A program made the position numbers and the translations under genes. Below the pieces are notes generated by a model. It was not told where the DNA came from. It searched no databases and saw only the letters and a program-made list of their open reading frames with translations. This document shows, piece by piece, positions 34,229 through 43,410 of a stretch of DNA of 64,000 nucleotides. The DNA comes from an uncultured Lachnospiraceae bacterium (GTDB taxonomy: Bacteria > Bacillota > Clostridia > Lachnospirales > Lachnospiraceae): the NCBI GenBank assembly GCA_910576815.1, contig CAJTKA010000007.1, positions 1 to 64,000 on the forward strand. The letters are read 5' to 3'. The first letter of the stretch is position 1. Every line of letters starts with the position of its first letter.

Positions 34229-35395
34229 TTACAAATCTTTCAGACGTATCCCCTTGGCCACACTCAAAGTCAGCCCTATTTCTATCAATAGGAACATCAC
34301 CGACGAGCCGCCATAACTGATAAAAGGCAGGGAAATACCTGTATTGGGAATGGTAGCGGTGACCACGGCGATATTTAGGATCACCTGCACCGCAATATGA
34401 GCCATCACGCCCACCACCAGCAGCGCTCCATAAAGATCCGGCGCGTTGTTTGCTATGATCATCAGCCGCCAGATCAGCATCAGAAACATAAGGATGATCG
34501 CGATCCCGCCAAAAAGCCCCAGTTCTTCACAAATAATGGAAAAAATCATATCATTCTGTGCCTCGGGCAGGAAACCGCGTTTCTGCATACTCTGTCCCAG
34601 TCCCTTGCCCAAAACGCCGCCGCTGCCGATGGCATAGAGCGCCTGTATGGTCTGAAAGCTCTTATCGTTCGCGTAAGCCTCGGGATCGAGCCAGGCCAGA
34701 ATACGGCCGCCTCGAAAGTCCAGCTCATCCACATGTGCCTGCGCCGTCTGCACCACATAAAACACTGCCGCCGCCGCGCCCGCCAGCGTAATACCCGCCA
34801 GAAGAAAAAACCGCTTATAATCCGGGCAGGAAACAAACAGCATCAGCACTGCAATTCCCATGACAATGATCGCCGAGCTTAAGTTATTGGTGATCTGCCA
34901 CAGCATGAGAGCCACCGGAACCGGGCATAACAGCACCGTCAGAAAGCCCTTGTTGCTTCGTACGCCCTTACCCAGCTTACAGATCAGACTGGACAAAAAC
35001 AAGATCATGCCCAGCTTCGCCACCTCCGCTACCTGTAGGGAAATCGGACCTATGTAGAGCCAGCGCGTTGCGCCGCCGGAGCTGTATCCGAAGGGAATGA
35101 TCAACAGGATCAGCACCACGGATCCCAGATAAGCCAGTACCGAAAACCGTTCCCAAAAATGATAGGGAATGTTCGCCACCACCATCATGGCCACCAGCCC
35201 CAAAATGGAGGCAAAAAGCTGCTGCCTCAGATAACGGGTGGAATCCCCCAGCTTCTGGTTCGCTTCATAAGAACTTGAGGAAAACACCATCACGATGCCG
35301 AAGCCCACCAGAAACAGCACGATGAACAGCAGGCTGTAATCCATGAATTTCTCACCCTTATCCTGTTTTCTGCGGGAAACGCTTCTTTGTGCCAC
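34229..35395 (-). CDS. ftsW: Septal peptidoglycan glycosyltransferase FtsW
   Basis: A 388-residue SEDS polymerase with ten membrane segments. It polymerises lipid II with a class B PBP at the septum. Family features are VFSSSSYEA near the N terminus, the extracellular loop with GGRILAWLDPEAYAND, and LGKGLGQSMQKRGFLPEAQNDMIF (residues split around the conserved Gly-rich loop). The C-terminal NTGISLPFISYGGSS is also present. The start is a GTG overlapping the murD stop (TAGTG), so the two are translationally coupled. Confidence 0.96.
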   Translation of the reverse strand: MAQRSVSRRKQDKGEKFMDYSLLFIVLFLVGFGIVMVFSSSSYEANQKLGDSTRYLRQQLFASILGLVAMMVVANIPYHFWERFSVLAYLGSVVLILLIIPFGYSSGGATRWLYIGPISLQVAEVAKLGMILFLSSLICKLGKGVRSNKGFLTVLLCPVPVALMLWQITNNLSSAIIVMGIAVLMLFVSCPDYKRFFLLAGITLAGAAAAVFYVVQTAQAHVDELDFRGGRILAWLDPEAYANDKSFQTIQALYAIGSGGVLGKGLGQSMQKRGFLPEAQNDMIFSIICEELGLFGGIAIILMFLMLIWRLMIIANNAPDLYGALLVVGVMAHIAVQVILNIAVVTATIPNTGISLPFISYGGSSVMFLLIEIGLTLSVAKGIRLKDL

Positions 35396-36771
35396 TAATC
35401 GTTCTCCTTCATTTTGTTTACCATTTCCTTAAACCGTTCGCCCCTGACCTCGTAGTTGGGAAACATCCCCCAGCTCGCACAAGCCGGCGAGAGCAGTACC
35501 GCGTCCCCCGGCTCTGCCCGCTCCACGCAGACCGCAAAAGCTTCCTCAAAACTGTCTGCCAGCACGATATCCGACAAGCCGTGGCGCTTTGCGCAGTCCG
35601 CGATCTTCTCTCTGGTCTGCCCGATCAGCACCAGACACTTGACCTTACCGTCAAAGGCCTCGATCCACTCGTCATATTCACTCTGTTTATCATAACCGCC
35701 GCCGATCAGCACCGTCGGGCGGTCCATGGCCCGAATCCCCTGGATCGCCGCATCGGGATTGGTCCCCTTGGAATCATTATAAAAGTCGATGCCGCGCTTT
35801 GTGGCCACAAACTCGATCCTGTGCTCCACGGGCGCAAAGTCCCTGATTACGGAAAGGATGGTCTCCATTGGCACGCCCATCGCCTGTGTGATCGCCATGG
35901 CCGCCATCACGTTCTCCGCGTTGCAGATTCCCTTAAGCTTCATCTCGCGGACGTTCATCAGCCGCTCGCTTACGCCGTCCTTTGCCTGAAAGATTTCCTC
36001 CCCTTCCAGATAAAAGCCGTCGGTAAGCCGCCGCCTTGAAGAAAACCACATTACCGAAGCGGGGCAGAGGCCGCCAAATTCTTTTGTATACTCATTTTCG
36101 TAATTCAATACACAAATTTCCGTTTTTGCCTGATTCCTGCAGACCGCCTCCTTGGCCGCCGCATAGTTTTCCATGGTATGATGGCGATTCAAATGGTCCG
36201 GCGTGATATTTAGGATGGCGGAAACTTTGGGACAAAAGCGCTCTATCGTCTCCAGCTGAAAACTGCTGATCTCAGCCACCGTCACGGTCTTTTCCGTTGA
36301 AGCAAGCGCTGTCAGGGTGTAGGGATTCCCGATATTGCCCACCACATCCACATGTTCACAGACCGCCGCCATGATCTCCCCCACCAACGTGGTGGTGGTG
36401 GTCTTGCCATTCGTGCCTGTGATGGCGATCACGGAACCTTTGCCAATCTCGTAAGCCAGTTCGATCTCGCCCCAGATCTTCACGCCCCGACTGCGAAAAT
36501 CATCCACAAACGCCGTGTCTGTGGGAACGCCGGGACTCAAGACCACCAGCTCGACCGCTGCCTTCTGATCCTCCGCAAGCGTGCCGATCGCGATCTCGGC
36601 TGAAATACCCGGTTTCAGCTTTGCCTGCACTTCTTCTGCCGTCAGCTTCTCATTTTCATCAAACAAAAGCGGTTTGGCCCCCACATGGTACAGGGCTTCC
36701 ACCGCCCCGATCCCGCTGATGCCGGAACCCACCACCAGAACTTTTTTCCCTTTTAATGCCGATGTAACCAT
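35395..36771 (-). CDS. murD: UDP-N-acetylmuramoylalanine-D-glutamate ligase
   Basis: A 458-residue Mur ligase adding D-Glu to UDP-MurNAc-L-Ala. The N-terminal Rossmann domain starts VLVVGSGISGIGAVEAL. The ATP loop is AITGTNGKTTTTTLVGEI. Later motifs are NITPDHLNRHHTMENY (His and Asp), HRIEFVATKRGIDFYNDSKG and LLSPACASWGMFPNYEVRG. The ATG at 36771 overlaps the mraY stop (TAATG) and has GGGGG 7 nt upstream; ATGs slightly upstream lie within mraY. Confidence 0.97.
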   Translation of the reverse strand: MVTSALKGKKVLVVGSGISGIGAVEALYHVGAKPLLFDENEKLTAEEVQAKLKPGISAEIAIGTLAEDQKAAVELVVLSPGVPTDTAFVDDFRSRGVKIWGEIELAYEIGKGSVIAITGTNGKTTTTTLVGEIMAAVCEHVDVVGNIGNPYTLTALASTEKTVTVAEISSFQLETIERFCPKVSAILNITPDHLNRHHTMENYAAAKEAVCRNQAKTEICVLNYENEYTKEFGGLCPASVMWFSSRRRLTDGFYLEGEEIFQAKDGVSERLMNVREMKLKGICNAENVMAAMAITQAMGVPMETILSVIRDFAPVEHRIEFVATKRGIDFYNDSKGTNPDAAIQGIRAMDRPTVLIGGGYDKQSEYDEWIEAFDGKVKCLVLIGQTREKIADCAKRHGLSDIVLADSFEEAFAVCVERAEPGDAVLLSPACASWGMFPNYEVRGERFKEMVNKMKEND

Positions 36772-37730
36772 TACCATACCCCCATCAACGCAACCAGGCA
36801 CAGCAGCGCCGTCACAATCGAAAACACCGCCACCACCCTTGTCTCCGACCAGCCGCAGAGCTCAAAATGGTGATGGATCGGCGCCATCTTAAAGATCCGT
36901 TTGCCGCCCGTCATCTTAAAATACGACACCTGCAGTATAACCGACACGACCTCCAGCAGATAGATAAAGCCCACGATTGCGATAAAGATCGGCATCTGCA
37001 TCATATAGGCTGCCGCTGCTACAAAACCGCCCAGCGCCAAAGATCCGGTATCGCCCATAAAGACGCTTGCCGGATGCACATTGAACAGAAGGAAACCCAA
37101 AAGAGCACCCACCACCGCACAGGTGATCGGCTCGATGCCGCTGTCCGTCCCGATCGCCACCACCGTAAAGAAGGTCGCCACCAGCACAGTCACGGAGCTA
37201 GCCAAGCCGTCCAGCCCATCCGTAAAGTTGGTGCCGTTCACCGTACCGATGACAATGAAAAACAGGATCGGGATATTCCACCAGCCAAAATCCAGACAGG
37301 TCCCTTCCAGAAACGGCACCTTCATCTCCAGTGACACTTCCGTATAATGCAGCAGATAATAGACAAAAATCCCTGTCACCAGCACCTGCAGACTGAATTT
37401 CTGCCAGGCTCTAAGCCCCATGGAACGCTTTAAGACCACCTTGATATAGTCGTCCAGAAATCCTACCAGCCCAAAGCCCATCGTGAGAAACAGAACCGGA
37501 ATGATGCCCGGATAGTCACGCACAAAAAGTAAGGATGCCGCCACCACACTGATCAGAATCAGGATGCCGCCCATGGTGGGGGTACCGTTCTTTTTTAAGT
37601 GGCTCTCCGGCCCTTCCGTCCGCTCCGTCTGCCCCACTTTAAGACGCCTTAAAAAAGGGATCACGAGCGGCCCCAGAAATACGCTGATCGCGAAGGAAAC
37701 CATTACGGAAATTAGAATAACACTGTTCAT
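36771..37730 (-). CDS. mraY: Phospho-N-acetylmuramoyl-pentapeptide transferase
   Basis: A 319-residue membrane enzyme that makes lipid I from UDP-MurNAc-pentapeptide and undecaprenyl phosphate. Ten membrane segments are present. Active-site motifs are GTPTMGGILI, GFLDDYIKV (Asp-Asp), GTVNGTNFTDGLDGLAS, FMGDTGSLALGG and APIHHHFELCGWSE. It lies 30 nt downstream of the structured repeat at 37760-37882 and is coupled to murD. Confidence 0.98.
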   Translation of the reverse strand: MNSVILISVMVSFAISVFLGPLVIPFLRRLKVGQTERTEGPESHLKKNGTPTMGGILILISVVAASLLFVRDYPGIIPVLFLTMGFGLVGFLDDYIKVVLKRSMGLRAWQKFSLQVLVTGIFVYYLLHYTEVSLEMKVPFLEGTCLDFGWWNIPILFFIVIGTVNGTNFTDGLDGLASSVTVLVATFFTVVAIGTDSGIEPITCAVVGALLGFLLFNVHPASVFMGDTGSLALGGFVAAAAYMMQMPIFIAIVGFIYLLEVVSVILQVSYFKMTGGKRIFKMAPIHHHFELCGWSETRVVAVFSIVTALLCLVALMGVW

Positions 37731-37759
37731 TCTTGCCCTCTTTTATTAGTTATTTCGAT

Positions 37760-37882
37760 CCGTATAAGCAGATTCGGAATGCTCCGCATTCCTCATTCGC
37801 TTTGCTCGTCATAAGCCGCCATCGGCAGATACGTATACAAGCATCCATCTGCCGTTGTCGCCTTCTGACTCTGCTTATACGG
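37760..37882 (-). repeat. Three-helix structured repeat, copy 3, inside the dcw cluster
   Basis: Outer arms CCGTATAAGCAGA/TCTGCTTATACGG enclose a long arm (GTCAGAAGGCGACAACGGCA pairing with TGCCGATGGCGGCTTATGAC). The linker CGAGCAAAGCGAATGAG and the hairpin GGAATGCGGAGCATTCC follow. It starts 9 nt after the PBP stop and ends 30 nt before the mraY start. Confidence 0.9.
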
Positions 37883-37890
37883 ACATTCTA

Positions 37891-39621
37891 CTACATTTCC
37901 TCCAAATAGGGAAGGATGTTTTCAAATAGCTGTTTGATCACAGGCGCGGCGATCTGTCCGCCGTAGTAGGTTCCCTGCGGATTATGGATGATCACCAGTG
38001 CCAGCACCTGCGGATCGTCTGCCGGTGAAAAACCTAAAAAGGAGGCGATATATCTGCCACTCCCACGGGGCAGGGTCTGGCTGGTGGCTGTCTTTCCGCC
38101 CACGCGATACCCTTCTACCGCGCCGTTTCGACCGCTCCCGTCCGCTACTACCTGCTCTAAAATATAGCGCATGGTCTCGGAGGTCTCCGCCGATACCACA
38201 TCATTTCTCACCGGGTAGGTAAAGGACTGACTGTCCGTCCCGTCCGCCGTGACTGCCCGCACCGCGAAATGCGGCGTGATACGCCTGCCGCCGTTTACAA
38301 TGGAAGCAGCCGTAGTTGCCAACTGGATGGGCGTGATCTGAAAGGACTGCCCGAAGGAGATGGTCGCAAGCTCCACAGGCCCGATATTTTCCATCTTGTG
38401 CATGATGGTGCCCGCTTCTCCGGGCAGGTCAATGCCCGTTTTGTCAAGCAGCCCAAATTGTCTGAAATAGGAGTAAAACCGCTCCACTCCGATCCGTAAC
38501 CCCACCGTGATAAAAACAGGGTTACACGAATTCATGGTACCCTGCACGAAGTCTTCCGCACCGTGGCCGCCAACCTTGTGACAACGGATCCTTCGATCCT
38601 CGACCATGATGAAACCCGGACAGCTGAAGGTGTCCGTTGGCTTCACCGCGCCGGATTCCAAGCCTGCCGCCGCCGTGATGATCTTAAACGTGGAACCCGG
38701 CTCGTAGGTATCGTTGATACAGCCATTTCGCCACATGGCGTTTAGCAGTTCCTGCCTCTTTTCCTCGGAAAAGGCCGAAGCATCCATGCCATTAGGCAGC
38801 GTGTAGGGATTGTTCAAATCAAATTCCGGCACATCCACCATGGCATAAATTTCCCCGTTCTGCGGATTCATGACCAGAATGGAAACCCGGTCAGCCTCCT
38901 TGGTCTCCATCGTCTGCAAGGCAAGCTGGGTGGCATAGCTTTGGATATTGATATCCAAGCTGACATAGAGGTCTCTGCCGCTCACCGGTTCTACCCGTTC
39001 CTCCCCCTCCTCGTCCTGCTCCACACCCTTGGCGTCCGTTACCGTTAAGATGGTTCCCGCTTCTCCCTTGAGATATTCCTCGTAGATCACTTCCAGTCCG
39101 ATGATGCCCTGATTATCCCCGCCCGTGAAACCGAGCGCCTTGGAAGCCAGCGTGCCATAGGGGTAATACCGCTTATAATCCTCATCCACCTTAACACCGG
39201 GAAGCGCTCTTGCCCTGATGGCGTCCCCTGTTTCTTTGTCTACATTGCTCTTGATCTTTTCGATGGAAGAATACTTTTCCACCCGCTTTCTCACATACTC
39301 CTCTGACAAACCAAGTTCTTCGGAGAGAACTTCCACCACCTCGTCCGCATTTTTGATCTGGCTGTGAATGACAGACACCGTACAGACTGTCTTGTTATCT
39401 GCCAGGATTTTGCCGTTTGCGTCTATGATACGTCCTCTGGCCGCCTTGATGCTCCGTTCCCTCTCGTGAAGCTCCTTCGCCTTCATGCTGTAATATTCTG
39501 ACTGAAAAACCATCAGATAAACAAGTCTTACTGCAAGCCCCAAAAAAACAAGCGCACACAGGAAAAAAACCGTCACCGTCTTGCTCCTGTGATAGGTCTT
39601 GTGGCTCATCCTGTCTTCCAT
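37891..39621 (-). CDS. Class B penicillin-binding protein (FtsI/SpoVD type)
   Basis: A 576-residue transpeptidase with a cytoplasmic basic N terminus and one membrane helix (TVFFLCALVFLGLAVRLVYL). A dimerisation domain (RGRIIDANGKILADN) is followed by the catalytic domain. Active-site motifs are SxxK in YEPGSTFKIITAAAG, SxN in NSCNPVF, and KTA in VGGKTATSQT where most family members have KTG. No PASTA domain is present, which argues against a full SpoVD. It pairs with FtsW in septal or spore-cortex synthesis. It is the second of two adjacent class B PBPs. The ATG at 39621 has GAGG 11 nt upstream. Confidence 0.93.
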   Translation of the reverse strand: MEDRMSHKTYHRSKTVTVFFLCALVFLGLAVRLVYLMVFQSEYYSMKAKELHERERSIKAARGRIIDANGKILADNKTVCTVSVIHSQIKNADEVVEVLSEELGLSEEYVRKRVEKYSSIEKIKSNVDKETGDAIRARALPGVKVDEDYKRYYPYGTLASKALGFTGGDNQGIIGLEVIYEEYLKGEAGTILTVTDAKGVEQDEEGEERVEPVSGRDLYVSLDINIQSYATQLALQTMETKEADRVSILVMNPQNGEIYAMVDVPEFDLNNPYTLPNGMDASAFSEEKRQELLNAMWRNGCINDTYEPGSTFKIITAAAGLESGAVKPTDTFSCPGFIMVEDRRIRCHKVGGHGAEDFVQGTMNSCNPVFITVGLRIGVERFYSYFRQFGLLDKTGIDLPGEAGTIMHKMENIGPVELATISFGQSFQITPIQLATTAASIVNGGRRITPHFAVRAVTADGTDSQSFTYPVRNDVVSAETSETMRYILEQVVADGSGRNGAVEGYRVGGKTATSQTLPRGSGRYIASFLGFSPADDPQVLALVIIHNPQGTYYGGQIAAPVIKQLFENILPYLEEM

Positions 39622-39693
39622 CAATAGAGAAACCTCACAAAAAGGCTTTACTATAATTTATTATCCTTTTGATGAGGTTATTCTCACTTCCCG

Positions 39694-41985
39694 TTATTCT
39701 GTTCCTTCCGATCCTTCCTCTTCTCCCTGCGCAGGCGGCTCCCCAGACGTTCCTGTCTCCGGCGTTTCTCCCAAAAGGCTGCCGCCGCCCATCACCGTGC
39801 CCAGCTCCGGATCGATGTAGGCGCCCGTCTCAGGATCAACCAGAAAGCCTGTCTCGGGATCTTTCGGGAAATTTTTCCACGATTGATCCGGCTTCGGCGC
39901 TTCTTCCGGCTGTTCCTCACTGCCCTCTTCGCCTTCTTTTGGCGTCTCGCCTTCCGCTCCTTCTTCCTGCGTTTCCGGCTCAATAGGATTACCGTCCTCA
40001 TCAAGCGCAGGTTCTTTCTCCGCCCCCTGCGGCGTCCTGATCTGGATTTCCAGTTCTGCAAGTTCCTCCCGCTCCTTATCGGAAAGTTCCTCCGTCATAA
40101 AGATATTCAGATAAGGCAGCACTTCCGTCAACACCTTTTTCACAATACCCGTCGCATGTCTCGCATTATCCTGCTGCCCCAGCGGCACATTCGGTCTGTC
40201 CACCACCACATAGATCGCGATCTGCGGGTCGTCCGCCGGCGCATAGCCCATGAATGACACCACATACTCCTTATTGCCTCTGGGCAGGGTCTCCGCCGTC
40301 CCCGTCTTGCCGCCGATCATATAGCCTGCGGGTCTCGCGGTCTTTCCCGTTCCAAACTCCCCTGTCACTACCGTATTACAGTATTCCAGGATGGTATCGC
40401 TGGTGGAGCGTGATATGGTCTGCTTCAAGAGCCTCGGCTCGATATTCTCGATCGTGGCCCCATCCGCCGTCGTGATGCGGGAAGCCATGTGCGGCGCATA
40501 GTAGTTGCCGCCGTTGATCAGAGAACAGAATCCCGTGATCATCTGGATCATGGTGGCGTTAAAACTCTGTCCGAAGGAATTGGTGGCAAGATCCGTCATG
40601 CCGATATTGCTTTTATTATAGACCATGCTGGCCGTACGCGCCTCACCCGCCAGGTCGACATTTGTCTTTAAGCCAAAGCCGAAGGTGTGCTGATAGTCCA
40701 CAAACTTCTCTTTCCCCAGAGCAAAAGCCACGTTCATCAGCACCACGTTGCAGGAGCGCTCGATTCCCTCCTGCACCGTGAGTACACCGTCACCGAATGT
40801 CTGGTGGCACTTGATATTATGATCGCCCACATGAAGCTTTCCCTCACAGAGATAGGTCTCATTTCCGGTGATGGAGCCGCTCTCCAAGGCTGCCGCCACC
40901 GTAAAGGGCTTGGAAACGGAACCCGGCTCATAAGAGTCCACGATACAGAAATTCTTCCACAGGCCGTTCAGATGCTGGTACATCAACTGATCGTCCATCT
41001 CAGCCAAGGCTTCCTGCGTTACGACTTCCCCGCTCACCTTTTTGCCGTCCTTGTCAAGAAGCGGCATTCCCAAAAGGTTGTCAGTATTTCTGACATCATT
41101 TAAGTCAAAGTCGGGATAGCTAGCCATCGCCAGGATACCTGCCGTATCTACATCCATAATGATACAGCCCAGATTCTGCGCGCCGTTTCCGGGCCTGGCG
41201 TTATCCTTATATTCTTCATTGTATGCCCGCAGATATTTCTCCACAATGGTTTGAATGTTCGCATCTATGGTCAGCTGAATATTGTTGCCGTCCCTGGCAG
41301 CTATGGTCGTCCGCTCCAATGTCGAATCATCGTTCAAATAACCGTACTCTCTGCCGTTTGTACCACTGAGGATCTCATTGTAATACTCCTCTAAGCCATA
41401 AGTGCCGGCATTATCCCCCGTGGTGAAACCAATCACGTCGCAGGCAAGCCGTCCGTTCGGGTACTCTCTCTTGTATTCATTCTCAAACCACACCCCTTTT
41501 ATGTTTGCGCCCTGCTCCTCATCCTTGCAGAACTCCTCAAACGCCGTCTTTTCCTCATATCCCACCCGCTTTGCCATCACATAGTAGGAGGAATCCGGAT
41601 GGGAAGCAATATAACTTCTCACCGTACCGGCATCAATAGCAAAAAAACGGTTCAACGCGCTCAAGGTAGGCTCCAGATAATCCTCTTTGCGAAGCAGAAG
41701 CTTCGTGTCCAGGATCACGTTGTATACCTTGTTGCTGACCGCCAAAACCGTACCGTTTGCATCCACGATCTCGCCGCGCTTAAAGGGTATGATCGCAGAG
41801 TCATACTCCTGATGCGACAGCACCTGCTTCTTATACTCCTCACCGTTATCCCTGTTGATCAGAAATAGCCGAACGGAAAGCCCCACAAAAGCCGCCAGTA
41901 TAAATAGGAACAATACCAGCAGCTTTTTCTGCATCTTGATCGTAAATTTTATGACATCACTTCGTTTTTTTCTCTGTGCGCTCAA
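39694..41985 (-). CDS. Class B penicillin-binding protein with acidic C-terminal tail
   Basis: A 763-residue transpeptidase with one membrane helix (LLVLFLFILAAFVGLSVRLF), an N-terminal domain starting KRGEIVDANGTVLAVSN and the catalytic domain. Motifs are SVSK in YEPGSVSKPFTVAAALE, SCN in ERSCNVVLMN and KTG in IGGKTGTAETLPRG. After residue about 640 a tail of about 120 residues rich in Glu, Pro and Gly follows, including DPETGFLVDPETGAYIDPE. The tail is extracellular. The start is TTG with AGGTG upstream. It precedes the second PBP gene and follows ftsL, as the FtsI of a dcw cluster. Confidence 0.93.
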   Translation of the reverse strand: MSAQRKKRSDVIKFTIKMQKKLLVLFLFILAAFVGLSVRLFLINRDNGEEYKKQVLSHQEYDSAIIPFKRGEIVDANGTVLAVSNKVYNVILDTKLLLRKEDYLEPTLSALNRFFAIDAGTVRSYIASHPDSSYYVMAKRVGYEEKTAFEEFCKDEEQGANIKGVWFENEYKREYPNGRLACDVIGFTTGDNAGTYGLEEYYNEILSGTNGREYGYLNDDSTLERTTIAARDGNNIQLTIDANIQTIVEKYLRAYNEEYKDNARPGNGAQNLGCIIMDVDTAGILAMASYPDFDLNDVRNTDNLLGMPLLDKDGKKVSGEVVTQEALAEMDDQLMYQHLNGLWKNFCIVDSYEPGSVSKPFTVAAALESGSITGNETYLCEGKLHVGDHNIKCHQTFGDGVLTVQEGIERSCNVVLMNVAFALGKEKFVDYQHTFGFGLKTNVDLAGEARTASMVYNKSNIGMTDLATNSFGQSFNATMIQMITGFCSLINGGNYYAPHMASRITTADGATIENIEPRLLKQTISRSTSDTILEYCNTVVTGEFGTGKTARPAGYMIGGKTGTAETLPRGNKEYVVSFMGYAPADDPQIAIYVVVDRPNVPLGQQDNARHATGIVKKVLTEVLPYLNIFMTEELSDKEREELAELEIQIRTPQGAEKEPALDEDGNPIEPETQEEGAEGETPKEGEEGSEEQPEEAPKPDQSWKNFPKDPETGFLVDPETGAYIDPELGTVMGGGSLLGETPETGTSGEPPAQGEEEGSEGTE

Positions 41986-41997
41986 AAAATCACCTGC

Positions 41998-42456
41998 TTA
42001 TTCTTTCTTGGGGATCTCCGCCATCTGCTTCACATAATCGCTGTTCTCACTGGCAAAGGAGATGATCTGTCCCTCTCTCGCATACTGCATTCCCAGCTCC
42101 TGGATCGCGGTCCGCCTGATTTCCTCCAAATCCACGCTGCTGTTGATCCTGCTGTAGTCCTCCTCGTTCGCGACCTTGAGCTCATTGAGCTGCCGCTCCA
42201 GCGCCGCAATGTGCTTCACGCTGTTTGTGATGTCAGACTGCAGACCGATATAATACACCAAAATGATGCACGCGCTTGCCAGCGCAGCACTCAAAAACAG
42301 GACATAGCCGGCGCTCATGTGCTTCGCGCGCTCCCTGTTCTTCCTCACCGTATTGCTGACCTTTTTAGGAGCCTTCTCCGGCATCTTCCTGACAGGCTGT
42401 GCCTTCCTGACCGTATTGCCCTGTACATAATAAGCATTCCGCTGCGTTGTCTTCAT
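41998..42456 (-). CDS. ftsL: FtsL-like cell division protein
   Basis: A 152-residue protein in the FtsL position between rsmH and the PBP gene. It has a basic cytoplasmic N terminus of about 50 residues, one membrane helix (MSAGYVLFLSAALASACIIL) and an extracellular coiled coil (KHIAALERQLNELKVANEED) followed by a short tail. This is the bitopic layout of FtsL/DivIC-type septal proteins. Sequence similarity in this family is low, so the assignment rests on topology and position. The ATG at 42456 has GAGGGG 9 nt upstream. Confidence 0.75.
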   Translation of the reverse strand: MKTTQRNAYYVQGNTVRKAQPVRKMPEKAPKKVSNTVRKNRERAKHMSAGYVLFLSAALASACIILVYYIGLQSDITNSVKHIAALERQLNELKVANEEDYSRINSSVDLEEIRRTAIQELGMQYAREGQIISFASENSDYVKQMAEIPKKE

Positions 42457-42469
42457 TTTCTGCTTCCCC

Positions 42470-43405
42470 TCAATTCTTTTCAAATACCCTGAGCTTTGCG
42501 CTCCCTGCCCGTTTATTCTCCGCGATTTCTTCATCTGACGGGAGAATCGGCTTTCTTGTCACCACTCGTCCCTGCGATACCTTGCCGCAGACACACATCG
42601 GAAAGTCCGGTGGGCAGGTACAGGGGTTTTCGTTGTTGCGAAAGGCTGTTTTTACGATCCGATCCTCCAGCGAATGAAATGTGATCACGCAAAACCTGCC
42701 GCCCGGATTTAGGAGGGCTGTCAGCTCATCCAGAGAATCCTGAAGCACTTCCAGTTCCCTGTTGCACGCAATCCGTATCGCCTGAAAGGTCCGTTTGGAG
42801 GGATGTCCTCCTGTGGCCCTCATCTTAGCCGGAATCGCCGCCTTTATGATCTCATTCAATTCTCCTGTCGTCTCTATGGGCTTGTCCGCTCTGGCTGCCG
42901 CGATATGCCTGGCGATATTCTTCGCAAATTTCTCCTCACCGTAATCTTTGATGATGCGATACAACTCTGCTTCGGAACAATTGTTTACAATGCCCTTTGC
43001 ACTCAGAGCCTGCCTTCTGTCCATCCGCATATCCAGCGCCGTGTCATATCGGTAGGAAAACCCTCTCTCCTCGTTATCCAGCTGATAAGACGAAACTCCC
43101 AGATCCAGTAAAATGCCGTCCACTTTGGATATCCCAAGACCGCTTAAGACCTGCGGCGCATTCACATAGTTGTCGCGGATAAACGTCACCCTTTCCCGAT
43201 AAGGAGAAAGCCTCTCTCCCGCCGCCGCGATCGCTTCTTCATCCTGATCGATACCGATCAGCCGCCCGCCCTCCGTAAGCTGTTTTGCTACCTCACAGGC
43301 ATGTCCGCCGCCGCCCAGCGTGCCGTCCAGATAGATGCCGAACGGCTTTACATTCAGATTTTCTATCGTCTCTTTCAGGAGTACCGAGGTGTGGTGAAAT
43401 TCCAT
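42470..43405 (-). CDS. rsmH: 16S rRNA (cytosine-1402-N4) methyltransferase
   Basis: A 311-residue SAM-dependent methyltransferase (formerly MraW). It shows FHHTSVLLKETIENLNVKP, the SAM loop YLDGTLGGGGHACEV, GIDQDEEAI, LDLGVSSYQLDNEERGFSYR and FCVITFHSLEDRIVK. Start ATG 43405, 6 nt downstream of the mraZ stop. It is second gene of the dcw operon, as usual. Confidence 0.97.
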   Translation of the reverse strand: MEFHHTSVLLKETIENLNVKPFGIYLDGTLGGGGHACEVAKQLTEGGRLIGIDQDEEAIAAAGERLSPYRERVTFIRDNYVNAPQVLSGLGISKVDGILLDLGVSSYQLDNEERGFSYRYDTALDMRMDRRQALSAKGIVNNCSEAELYRIIKDYGEEKFAKNIARHIAAARADKPIETTGELNEIIKAAIPAKMRATGGHPSKRTFQAIRIACNRELEVLQDSLDELTALLNPGGRFCVITFHSLEDRIVKTAFRNNENPCTCPPDFPMCVCGKVSQGRVVTRKPILPSDEEIAENKRAGSAKLRVFEKN

Positions 43406-43410
43406 CTCAA

